Shown here: one piece after another, positions 1 through 6,720 of the stretch
Layout of the letters: every line of letters starts with the position of its first letter
Position numbering within the stretch: position 1 is the stretch's first letter
DNA from: Actinomycetota bacterium
GTDB taxonomy: Bacteria; Actinomycetota; Actinomycetes; S36-B12; CAIYMF01
Reading direction: 5' to 3'
DNA length: 8,991 bases
Assembly: GCA_009699025.1 (NCBI GenBank)
Contig: WLOZ01000054.1
Coordinates: forward strand, 1 to 8,991
Translations under genes and position numbers: made by a program
The notes under the pieces: model-generated
What the model was told of the DNA's origin: nothing
The model's input: the letters and a program-made list of their open reading frames with translations, nothing else
Database searches by the model: none

Positions 1-807
1 CGCGGCCACGGCGAATGCGGGCGGCTCGGCCGGCCGGGCGGGCAGGCCGTGCTCGGGCATCGCCGGCACCTCCCAGTCGGTGACCGCCACCGGCGGCACG
101 CCGAGCAGCAGTGCCTCGCTGAGGCAGTTCGACTCATCGGAGAGCATCGCGTCGGCCAGGGCCAGGCACGGCAGGATGCTGGTGGTGGAGTCGATCAACT
201 GCAGCCGCGGGTGCGCGGCGAGCAGGGCTTCCTCGACCTCGTGGTAGCCCGGGGCGTACTTGGCCAGCAGGTTCACGTCGCGTGGCTCGAAGGCGGCCAC
301 GAATGAGCGCAGGTTGCGGTGATCATCGGTCTCCCAGGAGGGGGCGAAGAGCACGGTAGGCCGGTTCGCCAGCGTGAGCCCACCGCGAAGGGCGGCCACC
401 TCCGCCGCAAACTCCGGCGTGCCGACGCGGTCGGCCTTCGGCCAGCCGGCTTCACACGCCCCCAGCCGGGGCCGCGCCTTCGGCAGGTGGCTCAGCCGCT
501 GCCACGCAGCTGACCACTCCGGACCGGGCAAAAACACGAGGTCGAACTGCGACCATGGCGTATCTGCCCACATATTGTCGTCCTCGGTCAGGTCGCTGGC
601 CCACCAATCCTGGCCCACATCGTGCAGGAGGAAGGCCGACAGGCGTGCGGGGTTGGCGTCACCGCGGCCGTGGCAATGCACGGAGATGTCGCCAGCCGGG
701 TCGTGGTAATGCCGCAGCTCGGCCTGCAGTCCGCGCCGGTGCGCCTCGAGCATCAAGGGGGTCATGATCTCGCGGTCCTCGGGGCTAAACCAGTGCAGGG
801 TGATCAT
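1..807 (-). CDS. CDP-glycerol glycerophosphotransferase-like GT-B glycosyltransferase (3' end outside the window)
   Basis: The minus-strand frame is open from an ATG at 805-807 to the left edge, giving 269 codons. Residues 88-96 (FDLVFLPGP) and 121-124 (GWPK) resemble the linker of TagB/TagF-like transferases. Residues 150-159 (PTVLFAPSWE) look like the opening of the C-terminal Rossmann half. Residues 216-242, with DAMLSDES then SEALLLGVPPVAV, match the donor-binding segment where these enzymes carry a D-x-S-S motif and a conserved E. Such proteins are usually roughly 380-450 residues, so the last third is probably missing here. The family transfers glycerol phosphate or a sugar to teichoic-acid-like or other surface polymers at the inner face of the membrane. 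The exact donor cannot be read from this part. It follows the aldo/keto reductase by 40 bp on the same strand but appears to have its own promoter. A generic GT-B glycosyltransferase is the main alternative. Confidence 0.72.
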   Translation of the reverse strand, partial: MITLHWFSPEDREIMTPLMLEAHRRGLQAELRHYHDPAGDISVHCHGRGDANPARLSAFLLHDVGQDWWASDLTEDDNMWADTPWSQFDLVFLPGPEWSAAWQRLSHLPKARPRLGACEAGWPKADRVGTPEFAAEVAALRGGLTLANRPTVLFAPSWETDDHRNLRSFVAAFEPRDVNLLAKYAPGYHEVEEALLAAHPRLQLIDSTTSILPCLALADAMLSDESNCLSEALLLGVPPVAVTDWEVPAMPEHGLPARPAEPPAFAVAA

Positions 808-820
808 GGGTCCGACGATA
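808..820 (-). promoter_or_regulatory. Putative leaderless promoter (-10 box) of the left-edge transferase
   Basis: Reading the minus strand, TATCGT (820 to 815) fits the actinobacterial TANNNT -10 consensus. It is followed by 7 bases and then the ATG at 807. That spacing would place transcription initiation on or next to the start codon, giving a leaderless mRNA. No purine-rich Shine-Dalgarno sequence lies at the normal distance from this ATG. No convincing -35 hexamer is visible. This is an inference from spacing. Confidence 0.4.
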
Positions 821-847
821 CCCGCCGTCCCGACAGCGACCCCCGGG

Positions 848-1789
848 TCAGCTAATGGAGCCCGACACCGCGGTGAGTTCGTCGAGGTCGTCATTCGATA
901 GTTCGAGGGTGGCCATCGGAAGCATGTCGGCCAACTGCTGCACTGTGCGGGCGCTCGCGATGGGCGCCACCACCGTGGGCCTCGAGGCGAGCCAGCCCAG
1001 CGCCACCGACCCCATGCTCACGCCATGGCGCTGCGCGACGCGCTCGACGACCTGCAGCACCGACTCACCGTGCGAGTCGACGTGGGTGGCTGCCGCAGCG
1101 GCGCGCACGCTGGTGACCTCGGGACCGCCGAGGCGGTACTTGCCGGTGAGGTAGCCGCGGGCGAGTCCGTAGTAGGGCAGGGTTCCAACTCCGCGCTCGA
1201 GGCAGAACGGCATGAGGGCATCCTCAAACCCCGGGCGTTGCATCAGGTTGTAGCCGGGCTGCAGCGCCACGAACGGAGCCCAGTTGTTGGCGGCGGCGAG
1301 TTCGAGAGCCTCGGCGAGTCGGTCAGGCGAGTAGTTCGAAGCCGCCAGGTAACGAGCCTTGCCCGATCGCACAAGCGAGTCGAACGCCTCGAGAGCCCCC
1401 GGCATGGGGTCGTCATGGTCTTGGTGGGCGTAGTACAGGTCGACCCGGTCGGTGCGCAGACGCTGGAGCGAGAGGTCCATCGCGGTGGTGATCGTCTCGG
1501 GCCGAAGATTGTTGAGCTTCGGTGCCTTGCCCACCTTGGTCGCGATAATCATCGAGTCGCGGTTACCTCGCGCGACCATCCAGTCGCCAATGATGGTCTC
1601 CGACTCGCCGCCATCGGTTCCCTGCCACGACGAGTACGTGTCGGCGGTGTCGATGAAGTTGCCGCCCGCGTCGGCGTAGGCGTCGAGAACCGCAAACGAC
1701 TCGTCGCGGTCGGCGCCCCACCCGAAGACGTTTCCACCAAGGCAGAGCGGGTGCACCATGAGGTCGGTTCCGGGCAGGAGTCTCAGCAT
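848..1789 (-). CDS. Aldo/keto reductase
   Basis: This 313-residue protein has the usual length for a single-domain aldo/keto reductase, an NADPH-dependent (beta/alpha)8-barrel oxidoreductase acting on carbonyl compounds in the cytoplasm. The start LRLLPGTDLMVHPLCLGG is the typical first hairpin and strand 1. The catalytic tetrad is complete by position: D47 and Y52 in the run NFIDTADTY, K85 in IIATKVGK, and H122 in LYYAHQDHDDP. Near residues 205-225, the segment GVGTLPYYGLARGYLTGKY matches the conserved loop that contacts the cofactor diphosphate. The C-terminal helix region (VAPIASARTVQQLADML) is the normal adenine-site motif. The physiological substrate is unknown. The ATG at 1789 is chosen because the protein aligns from its first residues with the fold and a -10 box lies 6 bases upstream. 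It sits downstream of the thiamin-related genes on the same strand, but I see no functional link. Confidence 0.92.
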   Translation of the reverse strand: MLRLLPGTDLMVHPLCLGGNVFGWGADRDESFAVLDAYADAGGNFIDTADTYSSWQGTDGGESETIIGDWMVARGNRDSMIIATKVGKAPKLNNLRPETITTAMDLSLQRLRTDRVDLYYAHQDHDDPMPGALEAFDSLVRSGKARYLAASNYSPDRLAEALELAAANNWAPFVALQPGYNLMQRPGFEDALMPFCLERGVGTLPYYGLARGYLTGKYRLGGPEVTSVRAAAAATHVDSHGESVLQVVERVAQRHGVSMGSVALGWLASRPTVVAPIASARTVQQLADMLPMATLELSNDDLDELTAVSGSIS

Positions 1790-1801
1790 TACGCGAGCCT
1801 A
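1790..1801 (-). promoter_or_regulatory. Putative leaderless promoter (-10 box) of the aldo/keto reductase
   Basis: On the minus strand TAGGCT (1801 to 1796) matches TANNNT. It is followed by exactly 6 bases before the ATG at 1789, and no Shine-Dalgarno sequence is present. Transcription would start at or beside the A of the start codon. The reductase would then be expressed independently of the riboswitch operon upstream. No clear -35 box is visible. Confidence 0.45.
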
Positions 1802-1841
1802 GTGCGGGCTGCCGACGCGCACGGCGGTTCGCGCCCTCACT

Positions 1842-2006
1842 AGTCGGCGCGCCGAGGCTGGCGAACGACCAGTCGCCGCCGCTGACCTTCATGGTGGTGA
1901 AGGTGCCCCGGTCGAACGTGCTGCTCGAGACCCTGGCTCCGGTCAGGTTGATGTCGGTGAGGCGAGTGTGCTCGTGGGTGAGACGGTCGAACTCGCGTCC
2001 GCCTCA
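1842..2006 (-). pseudogene. Remnant of a pentapeptide-repeat protein gene
   Basis: Between the permease and the reductase, one minus-strand frame begins after an in-frame TGA at 2004-2006. Counting the next codon as residue 1, hydrophobic residues fall exactly every fifth position: L15, L20, V25, F30, F35, V40, W45, L50. Small or polar residues sit around them, for example TGARV, SSSTF, SGGDW and SFASL. This is the A(D/N)LXX-type right-handed quadrilateral beta-helix signature, eight consecutive repeats. Nearly every codon from 15 to 51 ends in G or C, as expected for a coding frame in this genome. The only usable start in the frame is ATG 1890-1892, which would leave three repeats and has no ribosome site. 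After about 1850 the repeat stops and the frame continues as arginine-rich, non-repeat sequence. I therefore read it as the decayed internal part of a longer gene. Its 5' part overlaps the permease 3' end in another frame. Confidence 0.6.
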
Positions 2007-2821
2007 ATCGTCGTCTCGATACTCCGCGCGGGCGGGATTCTCGACTCCCGCTGAGGCGACACCCGGTAGTGCCACGGAATGGCCACCCGCTCAATCGCGA
2101 AGGTAAGGCCGTACAGGGCCAGCGTGAGCACCGATGAGATGGCCACGGCCGCGAGCACGAGGTCGGTGCGGAAGGCGTTCTTCGACACCTGCATCACCAC
2201 GCCGAGGCCCTCGGTGGCACCGGCGTACTCGGCAAAGATCGCGGCGATCACCGCGTAGGTGATGGCGATTCGTACTCCGGTGAAGAAGGCCGGCAGCGCC
2301 ACGGGAAGGCGCAGGTGCACAAACTCCTGCCGGCGGGTTGAGCCCATCGCGCGCATCACGTCGCGGCCGTCCTGACCGGTGGAAGCGTAACCGCGCACGA
2401 GCGAGATGGTGATGGGAAAGAACGTGATGAGCGCCACGAGCAGCACCTTGGGCACCAGCCCGAAGCCGAGCCACAGCACCATCAGCGGTGCGAGCACCAC
2501 GAGCGGAAGGGTTTGGCTCACGATGAGCAGCGGGGTCACGGCGTACTGCGCCGGGCGCCAGAAGTCGATGAGCACGGAGATGGCGAATCCGACAACCACC
2601 GCCAGTGCGAACCCCAGCAGCGCGGCTCTCAGGGTGGGCATGGTGCTGCTCATCAGGGTGGCCCGTGCCTGCCATGCACCCGAGGCCACCTGGGTGGGGG
2701 GTGGAAGTACGGCCGCGGTGACTCCCGACCACGTCGAGTACCACTGCCACAGCACGAGAACGCCCAGCACGAGCAGCGTCGGCGCCGCGAGGCGCCAGAT
2801 CAGGCGCGGCTCATCGGACAT
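1943..2821 (-). CDS. thiX: ABC transporter permease (ThiX/SsuC-type), TPP-riboswitch operon
   Basis: This 292-residue inner-membrane protein has the BPD_transp_1 fold. Hydrophobic helices lie near residues 12-28, 64-85, 96-118, 125-141, 180-200 and 221-243. The cytoplasmic EAA loop, which contacts the ABC ATPase, is visible at residues 158-178 (AMGSTRRQEF...LRLPVALP). Family members carry taurine, sulfonate, nitrate or thiamin pyrimidine precursors. Here the upstream riboswitch and binding protein point to a thiamin precursor. It overlaps the preceding kinase-like gene by 11 bases, so the two are probably translationally coupled. The last ~20 residues (from about E273, rich in S, T and P) are odd: their codons often end in A or T, and they overlap a pentapeptide-repeat fragment read in another frame. 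The native C-terminus may have been lost, though all membrane helices remain. The thiX name rests on context, and no ATPase gene follows. Confidence 0.85.
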   Translation of the reverse strand: MSDEPRLIWRLAAPTLLVLGVLVLWQWYSTWSGVTAAVLPPPTQVASGAWQARATLMSSTMPTLRAALLGFALAVVVGFAISVLIDFWRPAQYAVTPLLIVSQTLPLVVLAPLMVLWLGFGLVPKVLLVALITFFPITISLVRGYASTGQDGRDVMRAMGSTRRQEFVHLRLPVALPAFFTGVRIAITYAVIAAIFAEYAGATEGLGVVMQVSKNAFRTDLVLAAVAISSVLTLALYGLTFAIERVAIPWHYRVSPQRESRIPPARSIETTIEADASSTVSPTSTLASPTST

Positions 2822-3404
2822 CGTGGCCCGCCAGCGTCGTGGTGGGCGCGTCGGAATCGTCGGTGCGCACCACCAGGTCGGCGCGGAGGAAGATCGGGTC
2901 TAACTTGAGAAGTGACTCCTCCTGCGCCGCCCAGCGCTCCCATTCCACCGCGAAGGCGGCGCCATCGGCGGCACGCGACAGGGCCCGCGAGTGCCGCACG
3001 GCCTCATCGCACTCGAGCCACACCAGCGCCGACAGGTGCGTGCTCGACGACCGCGCGCCGCACCCGACACCCTCCACCACGAGGATGGCCGGGGGAGTAA
3101 GCAGCCGCGCGAGGCCCCAGTCGCCGCGATGCCAGTCGTAGACAGGAACCGAGGCCTCCTCGCCGCGCGACAGCGGCTGCAGCACCTCAGATTCCAGCAG
3201 AGCGATACCCTCGGCCAGGCCGTCCCAGCCGGGGTAGAGCGAGTCCATCGACACCATCGGCGCCGCGAGGGCGCCTGCTACGGCTGACGCCAGGGTGGTC
3301 TTGCCGCTGCCCGCACGGCCGTCGACCGCGATCACCGCGGTTTGCCCGCACCTCGCGCTGAGCGATCGCGCGAGTTCCACTACCGTCGCGGTCGACGGGC
3401 TCAC
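2811..3404 (-). CDS. Uridine-kinase-like P-loop NTPase within the thiamin-precursor operon
   Basis: This 197-residue cytoplasmic protein has a perfect Walker A motif at residues 29-37 (GRAGSGKTT). A D54-containing segment follows (VSMDSLYPGWDG), similar to the acceptor-binding D-x-(F/L)-Y of uridine kinase and related nucleoside kinases. A hydrophobic strand ends in acidic E111 (ILVVEGVG), and an arginine-containing helix near 137-144 (RHSRALSR) could serve as the lid. It lacks the ABC signature (LSGGQ), so it is not the transporter ATPase. The start is a GTG at 3402-3404 whose last bases share the TGA of the binding-protein gene (GTGA overlap), typical of translational coupling. By position it belongs to the TPP-controlled operon, so it may phosphorylate an imported pyrimidine or thiamin-related compound. 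That is inference, and the substrate is not readable from the sequence. A general (d)NMP or nucleoside kinase is the alternative. Confidence 0.82.
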   Translation of the reverse strand: MSPSTATVVELARSLSARCGQTAVIAVDGRAGSGKTTLASAVAGALAAPMVSMDSLYPGWDGLAEGIALLESEVLQPLSRGEEASVPVYDWHRGDWGLARLLTPPAILVVEGVGCGARSSSTHLSALVWLECDEAVRHSRALSRAADGAAFAVEWERWAAQEESLLKLDPIFLRADLVVRTDDSDAPTTTLAGHDVR

Positions 3405-4468
3405 GGCATGAGCTCATTGGTGAAGTACGTCGCCCAGTCGGGCTCGGTGGTGAGGGGTGCGCCCGTCGAGTCAGCGAGCAGCTTGTTGCGGTAGAGAAAC
3501 TCGCCGTACTTCGTCCAGCGCTCCAGCTGCTGCGTGCCCACGATGCCGTTGGCATCGGTGCGATAGCCGCCGTCGACGAGCATGCGCTCGCTGGCCGCCA
3601 CGAGCTCGGGGTTGGGAAAGGAGTTGGGGTCGGCATCGACCATCGCCTGCGCCCCGGCCGCCGGATCGGCCACCGCGAAGGCGTAACCCTGCTGGGTTGC
3701 CGCCACGAATCGGCGGGCCACATCGGCGTTGCCCGTGAGGTAGGCGCCACTCGTAACGATGAGCACTGAGTACTGGTCGGGGAAGCCGTAGTCGGTGAGC
3801 GCGAACAACTTCATCGGCTTGCCTGCGGCCTTGGCCTGCACGGCATCCCAGGTGGCAACAGGAATGGTGAAGTCGGCGGTGCCATTGCTAACGGCCTCGT
3901 ACGCCGTGGTGTCGAGGGTGACGTTGGTGAATTCGCCCTTGCCGCCGTCGTTGCGAATGATGGTGCGCAGCAGGGGCAGCTCGTCGGGCGTTCCGAAGCC
4001 GGCGTAAATCTTGCCGTCGAGATCGCGCGGGCGCGTGATGTCGGCGCGGGTGGCCGCCACGCCAATCGCGTACGTGCCCTTCTGATTTGGCGCAAACACC
4101 GACACGACGTCCTGGCCAGCAGCGCGGGCGTAGGTAACGCCGGCCTGGTACGAGAAGCCGAAGTCGGCGGCGCCGCTGGCCACGAGTGTCTCGGGGGCGG
4201 TGGAGGCGTAGGGCAGGATCGTCAGTTGAATTCCCTGCGCGGCGTAGTAGCCCTTCTGCTGGGCCACGTACACGCCGGTGTAGTCGGTGTTGGGGGTCCA
4301 GCTCAGGGCTAACGACACCGGGGTGAGCTCGGCGGGCGTGGTGGCAGCGGCCGAGGGGCTCGACGACCCGCTGGTCGTGGGTGCGGGGGCGGGTGCACTC
4401 GAGCACGACGCGAGCGCGATGGCACTTGCGATGGTGAGCAGCAGAAGTCGAAACGAACGCGAGACCAT
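3401..4468 (-). CDS. thiY: NMT1/THI5-type ABC substrate-binding lipoprotein, probable thiamin pyrimidine-precursor binder
   Basis: This 355-residue exported protein begins with a basic n-region and a hydrophobic segment (residues 7-20) ending in a lipobox, LASC, with C22 as the predicted lipidated residue. A low-complexity S/A/P/T linker (about 23-48) would tether it to the membrane. The mature domain opens with VSLALSWTPNTDYTGVYVAQ and continues with QKGYYAAQGI. This is the hallmark of the NMT1/THI5-like family (periplasmic-binding fold type II), which includes ThiY and sulfonate or nitrate binders. SGAADFGFSYQAG near residue 100 is the usual ligand-pocket loop. The adjacent TPP riboswitch makes a thiamin pyrimidine precursor, such as a formylaminopyrimidine, the most likely ligand. 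The ATG at 4468 is supported by AGGGAG at 4475-4480, 6 bases upstream and inside the 3' edge of the riboswitch. The gene ends in a 4-base GTGA overlap with the kinase-like gene. Confidence 0.9.
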   Translation of the reverse strand: MVSRSFRLLLLTIASAIALASCSSAPAPAPTTSGSSSPSAAATTPAELTPVSLALSWTPNTDYTGVYVAQQKGYYAAQGIQLTILPYASTAPETLVASGAADFGFSYQAGVTYARAAGQDVVSVFAPNQKGTYAIGVAATRADITRPRDLDGKIYAGFGTPDELPLLRTIIRNDGGKGEFTNVTLDTTAYEAVSNGTADFTIPVATWDAVQAKAAGKPMKLFALTDYGFPDQYSVLIVTSGAYLTGNADVARRFVAATQQGYAFAVADPAAGAQAMVDADPNSFPNPELVAASERMLVDGGYRTDANGIVGTQQLERWTKYGEFLYRNKLLADSTGAPLTTEPDWATYFTNELMP

Positions 4469-4472
4469 CAGA

Positions 4473-4568
4473 CTCTCCCTACGCCGGCATGACCCGGACA
4501 GGTTCGACGGTCAGCGGCGCCGGATTTCCAGCCGCCCTCTCAGCCCGGCAAAGCCCGGACTCCCGCGG
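4473..4568 (-). promoter_or_regulatory. TPP riboswitch (THI box)
   Basis: The minus strand carries the conserved thiamin pyrophosphate aptamer. In order it shows: GGGAGTCC; a 7-bp hairpin AGTCCGG / CCGGGCT with a 6-base loop (about 4546-4565); the invariant CTGAGAGGG (4535-4543); then CTGACCGTCGAACCTG, GGGTCATGCC and GGCGTAGGGAGAG at the 3' end. The 3' edge includes AGGGAG (4475-4480), which also serves as the ribosome-binding site of the binding-protein gene 6 bases downstream. The simplest reading is direct translational control: ligand binding hides the ribosome site and turns the operon off when thiamin pyrophosphate is plentiful. No U-rich terminator is seen between aptamer and start codon. 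The outermost P1 stem is not obvious by eye. Confidence 0.95.
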
Positions 4569-4585
4569 TGTGTATTTGAACCTTC

Positions 4586-4591
4586 AGGCTA
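4586..4591 (-). promoter_or_regulatory. Candidate -10 box for the riboswitch operon
   Basis: TAGCCT on the minus strand (4591 to 4586) fits TANNNT. It lies about 20 bases upstream of the aptamer, so transcription would start near 4579 and include the whole riboswitch. It falls in the short gap after the peptidase stop codon (4609-4611). No good -35 hexamer was found, so this rests on position and the -10 match only. Confidence 0.35.
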
Positions 4592-4608
4592 GTGGCCCGA
4601 GGGCAGAC

Positions 4609-6720
4609 TCACACCTCCACCCCCATGGCGGTGAGCGACCACGCCGCGATGTCGGCCTCGTAGCCCAGCTCGGCGAAGCGCCCCGAGGGGCCGCCGTGTG
4701 ATCCGGCTCCGGTCTCGCAGCGGAACAGCACCGTGCGCGGGCTCACCGGGCTGGTGGGGTCGGTGCCCACCCCGTGCTCGGGGTCGTCGGCACGCAGCGC
4801 GGCCACCCACTTCGCGGGTTCGCGCACCATCACGCGCGGGTCGTTCACCGCGCCGGTGACCAGCAGCGGCGGACGGGCGTCAACCGGGGGTCGGTTGTCG
4901 AGGGGCGAGTAGCCGAGCAGCCACGCGTGCTCGTTGGGTCGGCGCGGGTCGCCCCACTCGAGCCACTCCTGCGCGGTGAGCGGCAGCGAGGCGTCGCTCA
5001 TGGTGGTGATCACATCGACGAACGGAACCTCGGCCACCACCCCGGCCCAGCGGTCGGGCCTGCGGCCGTAGAGGGCACCCTGCAGCAGGCCGCCAGCGGA
5101 GGCACCCCGAGAGACGATGCGTTGGCCGTCGACTAGGCCGTCGGCAAGAAAGTCGGCCACGGCCGCCTGATCATCGAAGGTGTTGGCCTTGCTGCCGAGG
5201 TGGCCGTCGAGCCACCACCGACGGCCCATCTCGCCGCCGCCGCGGGGGTGACCCACGGCGAACACGACCCCCCGGTCGAGCAGCGACGGAATGGTGCGCC
5301 ACCAGTCGATTCCCCAGTCGGGGTCACAGCTCACCTCGTACGAGCCGTACCCGTAGAGCATCACGGGGGCCGTGCCGTCGAGGGGTGTGGTGGTGCGCCG
5401 CACGGTGATGACCGGCACCTGTGCGCCATCGCCCCTGTCGACGAGGTGCCGCTCACTGACGTAGTCGGCGGGGTTGACCCCCACCACGTGCTCGCGATGG
5501 CGCTCGCGCACTGAGGTGTCGACGAGGCTGATGTCTGAGTACAGCTCGGGCGTGATGAACGACTCCTCCACCACGGTGACAAAGCTGGTCGACCACTCGT
5601 CGTTACGGCCCAGTTGCACCATGCCGCCAGCCTCGCGCGGCACCACGTCGCGCACGGCGCCCGAGCGGTTCACGAGCCGCAGACACGCCACGCCGTCGCG
5701 CCGCAGCGACACCACATGCCCGTGCTCGAACGCGTCGACGTCGTGAATTCGCTCGCTGGCGACCTCGGCCACCAGCGGCTGCCACACGTCGAGCGCGCCC
5801 CCGGCGGGTGCCCACGCGATGCGAAACTCCACCGCGTCGAGGTTGGTGACCACGTAGAACCCGTCGCCTCCGTCGGGGCCGTGGCCGGGGGCGTGCTCGA
5901 GCGAGTACTCGACCCCCCACTCGCGAGCGCGCACCAGGGTGGCGGCTGCCCCGGGTTCGGTCAGCGACACCAGGTGCTGCTCGGAGGTGTCGCGCGCGAG
6001 TACCGAGATCACCGCCCAGGCCCCAGAGCGACTCGCGTGCAGCCCCACTTCAAATCGGTCGTCGGGCTCATCGAATACGAGGGTGTCGGCCAGAGCTGAG
6101 GTGCCCATCACGTGTCGCCACACCTGATGCGGCCGGTAGGCGTCGTCGTGCACCATGTAGAGAAGTGAGGCAGAGTCAGCCGCCCACGCGCAGCCGTAGT
6201 AGGTGCGGCTCACCACCTCGTCGAGGTCGAGGCCGGTGCGCAGGTCGCGAAAGCGCAGGGTGTACACCTCGTCGCCGTCGAGGTCGATCGACCACGCGAG
6301 CAGGTTTCCGTCGGGGCTGACCTCCACGAGGCCTGCCCGCGCGTAGCCGGTTCCGCCCTGGTCGTGCACCTGCTGCAGGTCGAGCAGCACTACTTCGTCG
6401 CCACCGGCAATCGGCGATCTCGTGAGCCGCTCGTACTCGTCGCCCGCAGCTGTCACCCGCTGGTAGCGCCAGCCCGCCGCCTCCCACGGGGCGGTTCGCT
6501 CTTCAGCGGGCACGCGCGCGACCATCTCGGCCTCGAGGCGGTCGCGCAGGCCGGCTAGCGAGGCGATGCGCGCATCGTGAAACTCGCGCTCGGCCGCGAG
6601 CAGGGCCTCGGTCTCGGGCAGCTCGGGGTCGGTGATCCAGTGGTACGGGTCGGGCCGGTCGGTGCCGTGCTCGTGGTGCACGTGGGAGGTGCGGCGGGCG
6701 ACGGGGGGTTCGGTGGGCAT
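4609..6720 (-). CDS. ptrB: Oligopeptidase B-type serine peptidase (S9A, prolyl oligopeptidase family)
   Basis: From ATG 6720 this is a 703-residue cytoplasmic peptidase, close to the ~690 of E. coli oligopeptidase B, which cleaves short peptides after Arg or Lys. Residues about 5-80 form the N-terminal extension, with DPYHWITD (24-31) typical of the family. Residues about 85-415 are the seven-bladed propeller that filters substrate size. From about 430 on comes the alpha/beta hydrolase domain with YGYGSYEVSCDP (456-467), GGGEMGRRW (494-502) and the full triad: S541 in GASAGG, D627 in VTGAVNDPRV and H675 in GSHGGPSGR. LLGYSPLDN (601-609) is also an oligopeptidase B signature. The frame stays open upstream to an ATG at 6804, but I prefer 6720: the extra 28 residues are not family-like, they would cross the divergent promoter region, and a -10 box sits 6 bases before 6720. 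Basic-residue specificity is inferred from family similarity. Confidence 0.92.
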   Translation of the reverse strand: MPTEPPVARRTSHVHHEHGTDRPDPYHWITDPELPETEALLAAEREFHDARIASLAGLRDRLEAEMVARVPAEERTAPWEAAGWRYQRVTAAGDEYERLTRSPIAGGDEVVLLDLQQVHDQGGTGYARAGLVEVSPDGNLLAWSIDLDGDEVYTLRFRDLRTGLDLDEVVSRTYYGCAWAADSASLLYMVHDDAYRPHQVWRHVMGTSALADTLVFDEPDDRFEVGLHASRSGAWAVISVLARDTSEQHLVSLTEPGAAATLVRAREWGVEYSLEHAPGHGPDGGDGFYVVTNLDAVEFRIAWAPAGGALDVWQPLVAEVASERIHDVDAFEHGHVVSLRRDGVACLRLVNRSGAVRDVVPREAGGMVQLGRNDEWSTSFVTVVEESFITPELYSDISLVDTSVRERHREHVVGVNPADYVSERHLVDRGDGAQVPVITVRRTTTPLDGTAPVMLYGYGSYEVSCDPDWGIDWWRTIPSLLDRGVVFAVGHPRGGGEMGRRWWLDGHLGSKANTFDDQAAVADFLADGLVDGQRIVSRGASAGGLLQGALYGRRPDRWAGVVAEVPFVDVITTMSDASLPLTAQEWLEWGDPRRPNEHAWLLGYSPLDNRPPVDARPPLLVTGAVNDPRVMVREPAKWVAALRADDPEHGVGTDPTSPVSPRTVLFRCETGAGSHGGPSGRFAELGYEADIAAWSLTAMGVEV

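Noticed and set aside
1025..1843. Long plus-strand open frame (272 codons) antisense to the aldo/keto reductase
   Set aside because: The opposite strand encodes a full aldo/keto reductase with an intact catalytic tetrad. The plus-strand frame has no recognisable domain and is a by-product of high GC content.
1563..1892. A possible small gene starting at ATG 1892 (109 codons)
   Set aside because: Its first residues are the tail of the pentapeptide remnant. The rest is arginine-rich sequence antiparallel in sense to nothing conserved and overlaps the reductase start. It has no ribosome site.
1943..2006. Programmed frameshift joining the permease to the pentapeptide repeats
   Set aside because: There is no slippery heptamer or obvious stimulatory structure, and the repeat frame is cut short and degenerates near 1850. 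A decayed fragment is simpler.
2091..2750. Minus-strand open frame (219 codons) within the permease gene in another frame
   Set aside because: The product is rich in R, G, A and H without hydrophobic or domain structure, while the overlapping frame encodes a proper membrane permease.
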